A stretch of 64,000 nucleotides of DNA from Rahnella aquatilis CIP 78.65 = ATCC 33071 (GCF_000241955.1 NC_016818.1:1054001-1118000), one strand, 5' to 3'; shown: positions 19,617 to 27,243, numbered from the stretch's first letter. Notes: generated from the sequence alone by a model not told the origin. Program-made: numbers and translations.

Positions 19617-20510
19617 TCATTCCTGAAACAACGCCCTGACCCATTCGATAAAATACCGCACTTTTGACGGCAAATGCCGGTTCTCCGGCCAGGCAACATG
19701 CACCGGCACCTGTTCATCCGCCCATTCAGGAAACAGCGGCACCAGCGCGCCGTTATCCAGCGCTTCCTGTGCCAGAAAGCGATATGTCGTCAGCACACCA
19801 AGCCCCGCAATGGCACCGGTCAGCGCCGCGGTGGAATCGTTAACCGAGAACTGCCAGCGCCCGCGAACGGTCACAGATTGCTCATCCTTAAACACCTGGT
19901 GTTCAAATACGCGGCCGGTTTGCGGCGAAGCGATCTGCACCAGCGTATGGTCGCGGATAAGATCCTGCGGATGTTCAGGCACGCCGTGTTTTTGCAGATA
20001 CGCCGGTGCGGCACAGGTGATCATCGGCAGGACGCCAAGCGACCGGGCGATCAGCGCATCGTTGTGCAACTCCCCGATGCGGATCACACAATCGATGTTT
20101 TGCGCAATCAGATCGGCGGTGCGGTTGCCGACGCTCACCTCAACCTGAACATCGGGATAATGCATCAGGAAGCCGGGCAGGGCGGGGATCACCCGACGAT
20201 AGGCAATCGCATTCGGCATCTCGACGCGGATTTTGCCGCGCGGAGCCTGTGCTGCCGCCTGCACATTGCTGTCGAGGATCTCCATCTGAGAGAGCAGCCG
20301 TATCGCTCCGTGATAATAGGCCTCGCCCTGTTCCGTCATGCTCAAACGGCGAGACGTCCGGTGCAGCAGTTTCACACCCAGTTCGCTTTCCAGCGCCTGC
20401 ACCTGCCGCGTTACCGTGGATTTCGGTAAATCCATCAATTCTGCAGCGCGGCTGAATGACCCTGAATCCACTACCTGCACGAACGTACGCATATTCTCCA
20501 GCTTATCCAT
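19617..20510 (-). CDS. LysR-family transcriptional regulator (CrgA-like)
   Basis: A 297-residue LysR protein starting at the ATG before DKLENMRTFVQVVDSG, preceded by AAGGGACGGA; a longer frame of 76 residues upstream has no protein-like features. The winged helix (SFSRAAELMDLPKSTVTRQVQALESELG, residues 17-44) is followed by a periplasmic-binding-type effector domain. It is divergent from a metallo-hydrolase gene with a 132-base spacer, the classic LysR layout, so it probably controls that gene and its alpha/beta hydrolase neighbour. The effector molecule is unknown. Confidence 0.92.
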   Translation of the reverse strand: MDKLENMRTFVQVVDSGSFSRAAELMDLPKSTVTRQVQALESELGVKLLHRTSRRLSMTEQGEAYYHGAIRLLSQMEILDSNVQAAAQAPRGKIRVEMPNAIAYRRVIPALPGFLMHYPDVQVEVSVGNRTADLIAQNIDCVIRIGELHNDALIARSLGVLPMITCAAPAYLQKHGVPEHPQDLIRDHTLVQIASPQTGRVFEHQVFKDEQSVTVRGRWQFSVNDSTAALTGAIAGLGVLTTYRFLAQEALDNGALVPLFPEWADEQVPVHVAWPENRHLPSKVRYFIEWVRALFQE

Positions 20511-20642
20511 TCCGTCCCTTTCATCTTTTTTTATCGTTGCAATATCAGCAACCCTGCATTCGGGATTGCCGTCTTGTTCACCCGCGCTGAAACAGGGAGG
20601 ATGACCCCACACCAGAAGGTTATCACCAAATAAGGTCATAAA

Positions 20643-21521
20643 ATGAGTGTGCCAGAAACTTACCCGATCGGCAGCGCCAGAATCACTAAGATCCCCGAGA
20701 TGACATTGAAAGATCCCGGATCGTCGCTTTTTCCGCAATGGAATGCGGAGGCTATTGAGGATGCTACGAAAACATTACCGGCAGACTTTTTCGGCGCAGA
20801 TGCTTCAGAGCTGATGCTCAGCACTCACAGCTGGCTGGTGCAGACCGGCACGCAGACGGTGCTGATTGATACCGCATCCGGCAACGATAAACAGCGTCCG
20901 CTGAACCTGTTGTTCAATCAGCTGAAGACCGGCTGGCTGGACAACCTGCGGGCGACGGGCGTCGGCCCTGAAGAGGTTGATGTGGTGCTGCTTTCACATC
21001 TGCACGTTGACCACGTTGGCTGGAATACACGGCTGGAGAATGGCCGCTGGGTACCGACTTTCCCGAACGCGCGTTATCTGTTTTCTGAAGCCGAATACCG
21101 GTTTTACGCCGACCCGAAAAACGTCCGGGATCCGAGCGACGGTATCTTTGCCGACAGCGTTGAGCCGGTCGTGGCGGCCGGTCTTGATCAACGGATACAT
21201 GCTGACGACACCACGGCCATTCCGGGTTTTGCCATCATCCGCACGCCAGGTCACAGTCATGATCATTTCTCTTTCGCTTTTACCTCCGAAGGTGAAACCG
21301 CCTTTTTCTGGGGCGACGTGATGCACCATCCGCTTCAGCTCGCACGCCCCGACTGGGATTCGGTGTTCTGCGAAGAACCGCAACGGGCGACAGCCTCACG
21401 CCACAAGGCGATTGAGTTTGCCCTGAACCATCAGGCCACCGTTTTCACCACCCATTTCGCCGGTTCCTCTGCGGGAAAAATCCGTCAGGATGCCCGTGGC
21501 CTGAGCTGGCAGCCACTCTGA
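20643..21521 (+). CDS. Metallo-beta-lactamase-fold hydrolase
   Basis: A 292-residue MBL-fold enzyme with the zinc motif LLSHLHVDHVGW (HxHxDH, residues about 117-128), a second histidine in TPGHSHDHFSF, the bridging Asp in FFWGDVMHH, and a final His in VFTTHFAG. The pattern and length resemble AttM/AiiA-like and related lactonase or esterase families, but the substrate cannot be told. No signal peptide is obvious, so it is likely cytoplasmic. It is followed after 13 bases by an alpha/beta hydrolase, probably in the same transcript, and is divergent from a LysR gene. Confidence 0.88.
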   Translation: MSVPETYPIGSARITKIPEMTLKDPGSSLFPQWNAEAIEDATKTLPADFFGADASELMLSTHSWLVQTGTQTVLIDTASGNDKQRPLNLLFNQLKTGWLDNLRATGVGPEEVDVVLLSHLHVDHVGWNTRLENGRWVPTFPNARYLFSEAEYRFYADPKNVRDPSDGIFADSVEPVVAAGLDQRIHADDTTAIPGFAIIRTPGHSHDHFSFAFTSEGETAFFWGDVMHHPLQLARPDWDSVFCEEPQRATASRHKAIEFALNHQATVFTTHFAGSSAGKIRQDARGLSWQPL

Positions 21522-21534
21522 GAAGGAAAAACCG

Positions 21535-22512
21535 ATGAGTAATGCCGATATTTTCAGCGAAAGTTTTTTGATCCCCTCTGACACCGACGGCATCCGGTTG
21601 CATCTTTTGCACAAGCACCGCAAAGGGGAGCAAAAATTCAGCGAAGCCAACACCATTGTCATGATGCACGGCGCGACGTATTCCTCCGGCAGCCTGTTCG
21701 ATACGCCGCTGGAAGGCGCTTCTTTTGCCGATGTACTCGCCCGCGCCGGTTTTGATGTGTACGCCGTCGATGTGCGCGGTTATGGCGGCTCGACCCGTCC
21801 GGTGGAAATGCTTCAGTCCGCCACCCTCAACGCGCCTGCAGTGAGAACGGATGTCGCCGTGCGCGATTTCAGCAGCGCCGTTAATTTTGTGCTCAGAACC
21901 AACGGGTTTTCACAGGTTAACGTGATCGGGATGTCGTGGGGCGGCAGTGTCACCGGCACATATACCACGCAGAACGGCCACAAAGTCAGGCGTTTAGGGT
22001 TGATTGCACCGCAATGGGTCAGTGATAAACCGTTGCCGCTCGACCCCGGTGGCGAACTGAATGCCTGGCGCATCGTCAATGCCGGTGCGGCGCGTGAACG
22101 CTGGATTAGCGCAGCGCCACAGTGCAAGCGGGAAGGGCTGATCCCGGAAGGGGGTTTTGAGGCATGGCTGGAGAAAACCGTCAGCGACGAGCCGGATGAT
22201 ATACTTCGGGCACAGCAATCAATCCGCGCCAGCAACGGTCCGATTCAGGATATCCGCGATTACTGGGCGGCGGGAAAACCGTTTTACGATCCGGCCGATA
22301 TTGACGTGCCGCTGATGTTAATCCACGGCGAATGGGATATTGATGTGCCCGTGGAACTGGCACAGGCGTGGTTCCTGCGCGCCACCGGTTCACCGGATAA
22401 ACGCTGGCTGGAAATCGGTGAAGCCACGCACATGATGGTGCTGGAGAAAAACCGCTATCAGGTCTACAACGCCCTGATCAGTTTCTTCCGCGAACCGCTG
22501 GCGAAAGCTTAA
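21535..22512 (+). CDS. Alpha/beta-fold hydrolase
   Basis: A 325-residue hydrolase with the nucleophile elbow VIGMSWGGSVTG (Ser in GMSWG, about residue 132), oxyanion region MMHGATYSSGSLFD, an acid near GEWDIDVPVELAQ and a C-terminal His in GEATHMMVLEKN. AGAAGGAAAAACC precedes the ATG, and the gene is coupled to the upstream MBL hydrolase. Together the two suggest stepwise hydrolysis of an ester or lactone compound under the divergent LysR regulator. The substrate is unknown. Confidence 0.88.
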   Translation: MSNADIFSESFLIPSDTDGIRLHLLHKHRKGEQKFSEANTIVMMHGATYSSGSLFDTPLEGASFADVLARAGFDVYAVDVRGYGGSTRPVEMLQSATLNAPAVRTDVAVRDFSSAVNFVLRTNGFSQVNVIGMSWGGSVTGTYTTQNGHKVRRLGLIAPQWVSDKPLPLDPGGELNAWRIVNAGAARERWISAAPQCKREGLIPEGGFEAWLEKTVSDEPDDILRAQQSIRASNGPIQDIRDYWAAGKPFYDPADIDVPLMLIHGEWDIDVPVELAQAWFLRATGSPDKRWLEIGEATHMMVLEKNRYQVYNALISFFREPLAKA

Positions 22513-22530
22513 GCAGTCAGATCGTCAAAA

Positions 22531-22562
22531 TGCGTATGCTGATGAGAAAAGCAGCATACGCA
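22531..22562 (+). terminator. Hairpin after the alpha/beta hydrolase gene
   Basis: A perfect 11-bp stem (TGCGTATGCTG / CAGCATACGCA) with a ten-base loop. It has no T-run, so it may stabilise the message end or act as a weak terminator. Confidence 0.45.
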
Positions 22563-22573
22563 CCACCAGGGAC

Positions 22574-22602
22574 TTGACGGACGTCGAAGATTTCAATATT
22601 TT
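22574..22602 (+). promoter_or_regulatory. Candidate promoter of tRNA-Thr
   Basis: TTGACG and TATTTT are spaced by 17 bases, and a GC-rich discriminator follows, as in stringently controlled tRNA promoters. The tRNA begins 33 bases after the -10. Confidence 0.5.
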
Positions 22603-22635
22603 ATGCCCCGTAGTTCCCCGGTAACACTCCAAAAT

Positions 22636-22711
<76 letters not shown>

Positions 22712-22743
22712 TTTCAGTTTTAAACTCCTTGATTATCAAACAC

Positions 22744-23004
22744 TCATTTAGAATGGCACCTTAGCTTTCTGCCTATTTTTGTTCCTGTATTCCCATCAAA
22801 ATACCGACTCGGCCAGATCTCTCTAGCTTCAACCCCAATCGTCTTTGCAATTATCATTTCACCTTTCGGCCAGGGTCTTGCCAGCGCATTGGAAAGGGTG
22901 GATGAACTCAACCCCGCGTCCCTCGAAACAGCTGCCATCGTTGTCCCTTTCTTTCTGATTGCCGCGATGATATCTGCAGTGTGCCAATCTTTTGAACCTG
23001 TCAT
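22744..23004 (-). CDS. Nlp/Ner-family DNA-binding protein
   Basis: An 86-residue Ner-like regulator starting at the ATG before TGSKDWH, with GGGAG eight bases upstream. DWHTADIIAAIRKKGTTMAAVSRDAGLSSSTLSNALARPWPKGEMIIAKTIG is the typical Ner/Nlp (SfsB) helix-turn-helix region, and WPSRYF follows as usual. Ner proteins are phage Mu-type transcriptional switches, later recruited by hosts as Nlp. It is divergent from an XRE gene across 111 bases carrying two 17-bp palindromes. A phage-derived control switch is likely; the target genes are inferred to be the immunity genes. Confidence 0.87.
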   Translation of the reverse strand: MTGSKDWHTADIIAAIRKKGTTMAAVSRDAGLSSSTLSNALARPWPKGEMIIAKTIGVEAREIWPSRYFDGNTGTKIGRKLRCHSK

Positions 23005-23029
23005 ATAAGACTCCCTGTTAATGGTGATT

Positions 23030-23046
23030 ACTAAGTTATCCTTAGT
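23030..23046. promoter_or_regulatory. Palindromic operator 1 (ACTAAG-N5-CTTAGT)
   Basis: A perfect 6+5+6 palindrome in the spacer between the two divergent repressor genes, 25 bases upstream of the Nlp start codon. The arms are identical to those of operator 2. Confidence 0.7.
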
Positions 23047-23078
23047 ATGTGTGGCGCTTAAAAATAACACAATAGAAA

Positions 23079-23095
23079 ACTAAGAATAACTTAGT
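23079..23095. promoter_or_regulatory. Palindromic operator 2 (ACTAAG-N5-CTTAGT)
   Basis: Second perfect palindrome, 49 bases centre to centre from operator 1, i.e. close to five helical turns and therefore on the same face of the DNA. It lies 20 bases before the XRE start codon. Confidence 0.7.
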
Positions 23096-23115
23096 AAAAG
23101 GTTGGCTCCGACATC

Positions 23116-23376
23116 ATGTTGATCAAGAGACTTAAGGAAGCACGTCTGCGTGCAGGGCTTTCTCAATATAAGTTAGGCGTACTGGCAGGAGTTGATGAGG
23201 CATCGTCGAGTGCGCGAATGAATCAGTACGAGAAGGGCAAACATCAGCCGGATCCGGAAACGGTGAAGCGAATTGCGAAAGTGTTGGATGTGCCTGTGGC
23301 TTATCTTTATGCCGAAGAAGACGACCTTGCTGCGCTGATTATTGCATTCCATGAAAATAGAAAGCAGTCAGTTTAG
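23116..23376 (+). CDS. XRE-family repressor
   Basis: An 86-residue helix-turn-helix protein (MLIKRLKEARLRAGLSQYKL, then ARMNQYEKGKHQPDPETVKRIAKVLDVPVAYLYAEEDD), of the type common in enterobacterial chromosomes and phages. It starts 20 bases after a palindromic site that it may bind. The colicin-D-type immunity gene follows after 27 bases on the same strand, so repressor and immunity genes probably share a transcript. Confidence 0.92.
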   Translation: MLIKRLKEARLRAGLSQYKLGVLAGVDEASSSARMNQYEKGKHQPDPETVKRIAKVLDVPVAYLYAEEDDLAALIIAFHENRKQSV

Positions 23377-23403
23377 TATTTTCAATCTCAGGGAGCCAAA
23401 AAA

Positions 23404-23667
23404 ATGAGCCAGAAACTTTTAACCTTCGCCAGATCATTTATTAATGGCGAGATCTCAGCCGAAGATTTTGCTGACCCTTATCAGATGTTATGGAAAACTG
23501 AGGGTGAAAATGGCGATTCGCTGAAAGATAACGATCAGGACAGTGAAAAATGCTCGACCATTTTTTGTCTCGCAGATCAATTCAATCCTGACAATGATCG
23601 TGAGAAAGATGAGTTTGATGCTGATGAACTTAAAGCGCGGGTTAGGGCTGTTTTGGATAATGAATGA
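23404..23667 (+). CDS. Colicin D-type immunity protein (orphan)
   Basis: An 87-residue acidic protein whose length and pattern match ImmD, the inhibitor of the tRNA-Arg nuclease colicin D: FARSFINGEISAEDFADPY in the first helix region, and FCLADQFNPDNDREKDEFDADELKARVRAVLDNE, aligning with the ImmD segment around [25 protein letters not shown] (from memory of the family). AGGGAG precedes the ATG. No colicin-D-like toxin gene is present nearby, so it is an orphan, expected to protect against foreign toxins. It is followed by a second, unrelated immunity gene. Confidence 0.85.
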   Translation: MSQKLLTFARSFINGEISAEDFADPYQMLWKTEGENGDSLKDNDQDSEKCSTIFCLADQFNPDNDREKDEFDADELKARVRAVLDNE

Positions 23668-23704
23668 CCCTCAGGTGCCACCTGAATACAGATAAAGGAA
23701 AAAC

Positions 23705-23959
23705 ATGCAGCTCAAAGATAAGTTTGAAGAATACTCGGAAGCCGAATTTATTGCGCTGGTAAAAGATATTTTCGACGTGCATGGCAGCGAGTCATATCAG
23801 GACAGTTTACTGGAAAATTTCAGCCGGGTTACCGGGCATCCTTCAGGTACTGATTTAATTTTTTATCCTGAAGGCGATAAAACAGTAACTCCAGAGAGTG
23901 TAGTTACCGAAATTAAACAGTGGCGGACTTCTGTCGGGAAAGCATTGTTTAGAATCTGA
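23705..23959 (+). CDS. Colicin E9/pyocin S-type DNase immunity protein (orphan)
   Basis: An 84-residue protein of the colicin/pyocin immunity family (Im2/Im7/Im8/Im9): KFEEYSEAEFIALVKDIFD in helix I, FSRVTGHPSGTDLIFYPEGD in helix III, and VVTEIKQWRTSVGKALFRI at the end, all in standard register. These four-helix proteins bind nuclease domains of HNH colicins. Helix III has Phe-Tyr where most E-group immunity proteins have Tyr-Tyr. AAGGA precedes the ATG. No DNase colicin is encoded nearby, so it too is an orphan. Confidence 0.92.
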   Translation: MQLKDKFEEYSEAEFIALVKDIFDVHGSESYQDSLLENFSRVTGHPSGTDLIFYPEGDKTVTPESVVTEIKQWRTSVGKALFRI

Positions 23960-24027
23960 TTAGTCTCTATGTCATCCGAATTCAGGCAGCAGATCATATC
24001 TCTGTCGCCTGTGAATAATCATCAATG

Positions 24028-24444
24028 CTATTTCTCCGCATTTTGCGCAGCAGCAATAAGTTTACTGCATAAAGCTTTATTTTCAGCCGGGCAGGACTCC
24101 GATGACAGCGTAATGATCTGATTCAGGTCATCCGTATCCAGCGTAGAATCAATATGTCTCAGAATATATTTTTCAAATCCTGAATCTTGACTTATCAACG
24201 ATTGCAGTTTTACGATTTCCGGCCATTTATCGACAAGCATTCGCGCCATCGCTTCTGAATTCCCTTCAGCAATACTGCCATCATCACATTGCGCGTAAGC
24301 GATGTAATTCTTTTGTATTGCTTCCCATGAGTCCAGATTATCGATAGCTAAATCAGCAGCTTCAGCATCACGTTCAGTACATCTTTTTGCATGAATAGTG
24401 CCAGAGATGAGAGCCAGTGATAGAACAATTACGACAATTTTCAT
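24028..24444 (-). CDS. Secreted cysteine-containing protein of unknown function
   Basis: A 138-residue protein with a Sec signal peptide (MKIVVIVLSLALISGTIHA, cleavage near residue 19-20). The mature part has four cysteines (RCTERD, AQCDDG, ESCPAENK, LCSKL), suited to two disulfides in the periplasm, and is mostly helical. I do not recognise a named family with certainty. Small periplasmic helical proteins of this kind include immunity proteins to type VI effectors that act on the envelope, and the flanking genes are bacteriocin immunity and toxin genes; that role is inference. It is read opposite to its neighbours. Confidence 0.8.
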   Translation of the reverse strand: MKIVVIVLSLALISGTIHAKRCTERDAEAADLAIDNLDSWEAIQKNYIAYAQCDDGSIAEGNSEAMARMLVDKWPEIVKLQSLISQDSGFEKYILRHIDSTLDTDDLNQIITLSSESCPAENKALCSKLIAAAQNAEK

Positions 24445-24760
24445 TCTCTATCCATTAATTATCATGTGTTATTTTCTACGCTGGTAGTATCTGAATGTTG
24501 AAAGTAATTTTACACAAAGAAATCAGTGAGGCAATTTGTGCCATAAATATTTAATATACATCCACTTTAACTCTGAATTTATTTTTATAGGTTTTTGGTT
24601 GTTTTATTTATTCATATAAATAAAGCTGGGTGATCTAACTGGTTTATATTTTATGATTTGGCGCAATGTTTCTGGTTTTATATTTCATTGCTCGTTGTGA
24701 GTGTCTGTTTAAGCTGATTATCATAGTTCCGTTATTCATTTCAACGGACGAAAAATAAAT
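24445..24760. other. AT-rich intergenic region of the island
   Basis: About 315 bases without a gene, visibly richer in A+T than flanking core DNA, with long T- and A-runs. It must contain the promoters for the divergent secreted protein and PAAR-toxin genes. Such composition favours silencing by H-NS. No specific operator was recognised. Confidence 0.5.
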
Positions 24761-25246
24761 ATGGAAAAGCAATTTACTAATGAACTGAATCAGGAATTAC
24801 TGGATATCATCAATGCCTCACCTTTCACCGCTGAACAGCTGGCTGAAATGGATGATAGCGCGCGGGCGGTGGTTGAGGAACAGATTGCGTTTTCCCGCCA
24901 GCATCCTGTGATTGCAATTTACCGGCTGGCGACTTTGGGCAGCCTGACCGCCCGAGGCGGCAAAGTAACAAAAGCCAGCAGTACGGGGAAAGTTTCCCTT
25001 GAGAACGGTACGGAAGCGACGCTTGCCGTAGAGCAGGATGAAGTCACTTATGCCGATGGCAGCACGGCAAAGATTGTCACCAGCGCGGGTCACCAATTTT
25101 GTAACGGGAATCGAGGGTTTGCGTTAGTCGGCAGCGTACTGGATAACGGCGACAACATTATCAGTACGCCGCAGGGCAGTTTCTATCTGGTTGCCCGTCA
25201 GGGTATTCCGATGGCAGAAGATTTCCTTGCCGTTACCGGAGCATAA
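24761..25246 (+). CDS. Small protein preceding the PAAR toxin (PAAR-like or adaptor)
   Basis: A 161-residue protein: an N-terminal helical part (residues 1-50) and a glycine-rich, beta-strand-rich part (GKVTKASSTGKVSLENGTEATLAVEQ, FALVGSVLDNGDNIISTPQG) of about 90 residues. This second half resembles PAAR-like metal-free tip domains in pattern, but I cannot assign a family firmly. It ends three bases before the PAAR–colicin gene, so the two are translationally linked; a chaperone, second tip piece or loading adaptor for the toxin is the most likely role. The ribosome site is weak. Confidence 0.75.
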   Translation: MEKQFTNELNQELLDIINASPFTAEQLAEMDDSARAVVEEQIAFSRQHPVIAIYRLATLGSLTARGGKVTKASSTGKVSLENGTEATLAVEQDEVTYADGSTAKIVTSAGHQFCNGNRGFALVGSVLDNGDNIISTPQGSFYLVARQGIPMAEDFLAVTGA

Positions 25247-25249
25247 CGG

Positions 25250-26809
25250 ATGGGGTATCGCTCAAATTGTTATGGTCGCGGGCAGGCGCTGCACGGTGAT
25301 AAAACCACGACGGGCGCGGTCTGTCTGACCTCTCTGCCCGATGCGACGGAACACGGACTTGGTGTGATCCGCATCGGGGATGTCACGACCGCCTGCCCGA
25401 AATGCGGCCTCACCGGAAAGATCACCAGCGGAGAACCGCATTCCACCTTTGACGGCCTCGCTTCTGCCGTGGACGGTTCAGATGTTTTATGTGGTTGCCC
25501 GCCGGGGACGAACCGGGTTATCGCGCCCGCCGGACAATGGATGGGGAGAGGTAAATCACCTTCCGAACTGGCGCGCGAAAAGTGGGAAGCAGAGCGTGCC
25601 GCGATATTACGGGTTCAGGCTGAGAAAGAAGCGGCAGAACAGGCCAGACGTTCGATGCCGGTGTTTGCGAAATCCGCAGAATGTGGCGCAGGAAATACCG
25701 AAGCACGAACCTGTGAGGAGCAGCATCATAACTTCGGGCGGATGTCTTACGGCGTGCCGACGCCGGTCGCAGGCATAAAGCCCGAAGTTGAACAGCACGC
25801 GCAGACAGCGAAGCGTAAAAAGTCAGCCAGTGATAAAACACCGTGGTACAAAAAGATGTTTGGTGGGAAGGCTGATACGCCCGCACAGTCCGGTATGCCG
25901 CTGGCACTCCCCGTGGCAACGGGGGGCGGGACTGAGCTTATCGCATCAGGCATGAATGCCTTGCGCGGGGTGACATCGATCCGCTCCGGCAGCCTGTTCG
26001 TGAATCCTGTAGCTGTGGGTGTCATCGGAACCTTTTACTCGAACAAGCTGAACGCTGGTGAGAAAGATATTTTAAGCGACAGCCAGCTCGCGGCACTGGC
26101 CGGAAAATCTGCCCCGACGCGGATCCGCTTTCAGTGGGTGAAGGATAAATATGGCCGGTTAACACCGGTGGCTTATCACACCGGCGCTGACAGCGGACAG
26201 GATCAGGTTCGTGTGCGCGCTATGCGGAGGAACACGTTTACGGGTAATTATGAGTTCCGGGTGGATGGCGCGGAAAAGCCCACCATCATCTGGACGCCAG
26301 ACGAGCTGGAGTTTAAAGCGCCCACGAATACCGGTAATCGTGACGAGCCGTATTTACCTTCGACCATCACCGTATTACCGTTACCCGGCGCGGAAGAACT
26401 GGGCAGCACGTCAACCTCGCTGCCGATCCCGGATGAACAGTCATTCGATGATTACATCCTGGTCAATCTGCCGCATGGCATGCCGCCGGTTTATATTTAT
26501 CTTAGCCAGAGCCGGTCGGGTATACCTAATAAAGATTACGATTACCATCCGGCTCCTGAAACAGAAGAAATCTCAGGTCTTTCAGGATTGAGACAATCCA
26601 AAAAGAAAACACCAAAGCAAAGTGGTGGTGGATTAAGAGAGCGCTGGGCTGATAGCAAAGGGCGCCGAATTTATGAATGGGATTCACAGCATGGTGAACT
26701 TGAGGAATATCGAGCGAGTGATGGTGAACATCTTGGTTCCGTAGATCACAAAACAGGACAACAGCTGAAACCCGCTGTTAAAGGTCGAAATATTAAACGG
26801 TATCTGTGA
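25250..26809 (+). CDS. PAAR–pyocin S–colicin E3-type toxin
   Basis: A 519-residue polymorphic toxin. Residues about 7-95 form a PAAR domain (GRGQALHGDKTTTGAVC, IGDVTTACPKCGLTGKITSG, VDGSDVLCGCPPGTN), the sharpened tip of type VI secretion spikes. A basic linker follows, then a pyocin-S/colicin translocation-type domain (about 285-425). The last ~90 residues match the 16S rRNase domain of colicin E3: YDYHPAPETE, RRIYEWDSQHGELEEYRASD and GRNIKRYL. Catalytic Asp478, His481, Glu483, Glu485 and Arg513 align with E3 Asp510, His513, Glu515, Glu517 and Arg545. It should cut 16S rRNA near A1493 and stop translation in competitors. Confidence 0.93.
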   Translation: MGYRSNCYGRGQALHGDKTTTGAVCLTSLPDATEHGLGVIRIGDVTTACPKCGLTGKITSGEPHSTFDGLASAVDGSDVLCGCPPGTNRVIAPAGQWMGRGKSPSELAREKWEAERAAILRVQAEKEAAEQARRSMPVFAKSAECGAGNTEARTCEEQHHNFGRMSYGVPTPVAGIKPEVEQHAQTAKRKKSASDKTPWYKKMFGGKADTPAQSGMPLALPVATGGGTELIASGMNALRGVTSIRSGSLFVNPVAVGVIGTFYSNKLNAGEKDILSDSQLAALAGKSAPTRIRFQWVKDKYGRLTPVAYHTGADSGQDQVRVRAMRRNTFTGNYEFRVDGAEKPTIIWTPDELEFKAPTNTGNRDEPYLPSTITVLPLPGAEELGSTSTSLPIPDEQSFDDYILVNLPHGMPPVYIYLSQSRSGIPNKDYDYHPAPETEEISGLSGLRQSKKKTPKQSGGGLRERWADSKGRRIYEWDSQHGELEEYRASDGEHLGSVDHKTGQQLKPAVKGRNIKRYL

Positions 26810-26817
26810 GGCTTGAG

Positions 26818-27069
26818 ATGGGATTAGCTCTGAAACTTGAATGGTTTGATAAAGCTGATGAATTGTTAGTTGGTAAAGAAGTATCTGTCGATCTGGGCAA
26901 TGATGGCAGCCTTATAAAGAAATTTTCCCTGCCTTTTGATGGAAGGATTTACGATGGTGGATTTGATGTGTTACAGGCGTGGAGGAGTGATTTACAGCCA
27001 TTTTTTCAGCACAGAATTGATTTCAGTCGATATGATTATCAGTTGGTTTTCAAAAGAACAGATAGTTAA
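26818..27069 (+). CDS. Colicin E3-type immunity protein
   Basis: An 83-residue protein homologous to ImmE3: MGLALKLEWFDKADE at the start, then GNDGSLIKKFSLPF, GGFDVLQAWRSDLQPFF and HRIDFSRYDYQLVF line up along the whole length. The ATG nine bases after the toxin stop, with GAGG upstream, is used rather than an earlier overlapping codon because ImmE3 begins MGL. It should bind and block the rRNase domain of the preceding toxin. At position 48, which from memory is Cys in ImmE3 and Trp in ImmE6 and sets specificity, this protein has Gly. The gene is AT-rich like the toxin tip. Confidence 0.93.
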   Translation: MGLALKLEWFDKADELLVGKEVSVDLGNDGSLIKKFSLPFDGRIYDGGFDVLQAWRSDLQPFFQHRIDFSRYDYQLVFKRTDS

Positions 27070-27134
27070 TAAGTAGTGAATGCTGATGCCCTTGTTGTAA
27101 ACAGTAGCTTTCTATGAGAAGGCGATAATGAGAT

Positions 27135-27154
27135 CTGGAGATTAAGATCTCCAG
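27135..27154 (+). repeat. Short hairpin after the immunity gene
   Basis: CTGGAGAT and ATCTCCAG around a four-base loop. It may be a first, weak element of the transcript end; the stronger terminator follows. Confidence 0.4.
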
Positions 27155-27192
27155 GTCCTCAAATCATGAATAATCTCAGACTAAAGATAACT

Positions 27193-27221
27193 AGCCCTAA
27201 TCCATCATATTAGGGCTTTTG
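27193..27221 (+). terminator. Terminator closing the toxin–immunity unit
   Basis: A nine-base stem AGCCCTAAT / ATTAGGGCT with a seven-base loop, followed by TTTTGAATTTT. It separates the island from the convergent pao-like operon. Confidence 0.8.
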
Positions 27222-27243
27222 AATTTTCAGCAATTGCTTCTTG

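Noticed and set aside
22712..27243. attR-like duplicate of the tRNA-Thr 3' end
   Set aside because: No second copy of the GTCGGCACCA-type tRNA end was found by eye in the island or in the flanks.
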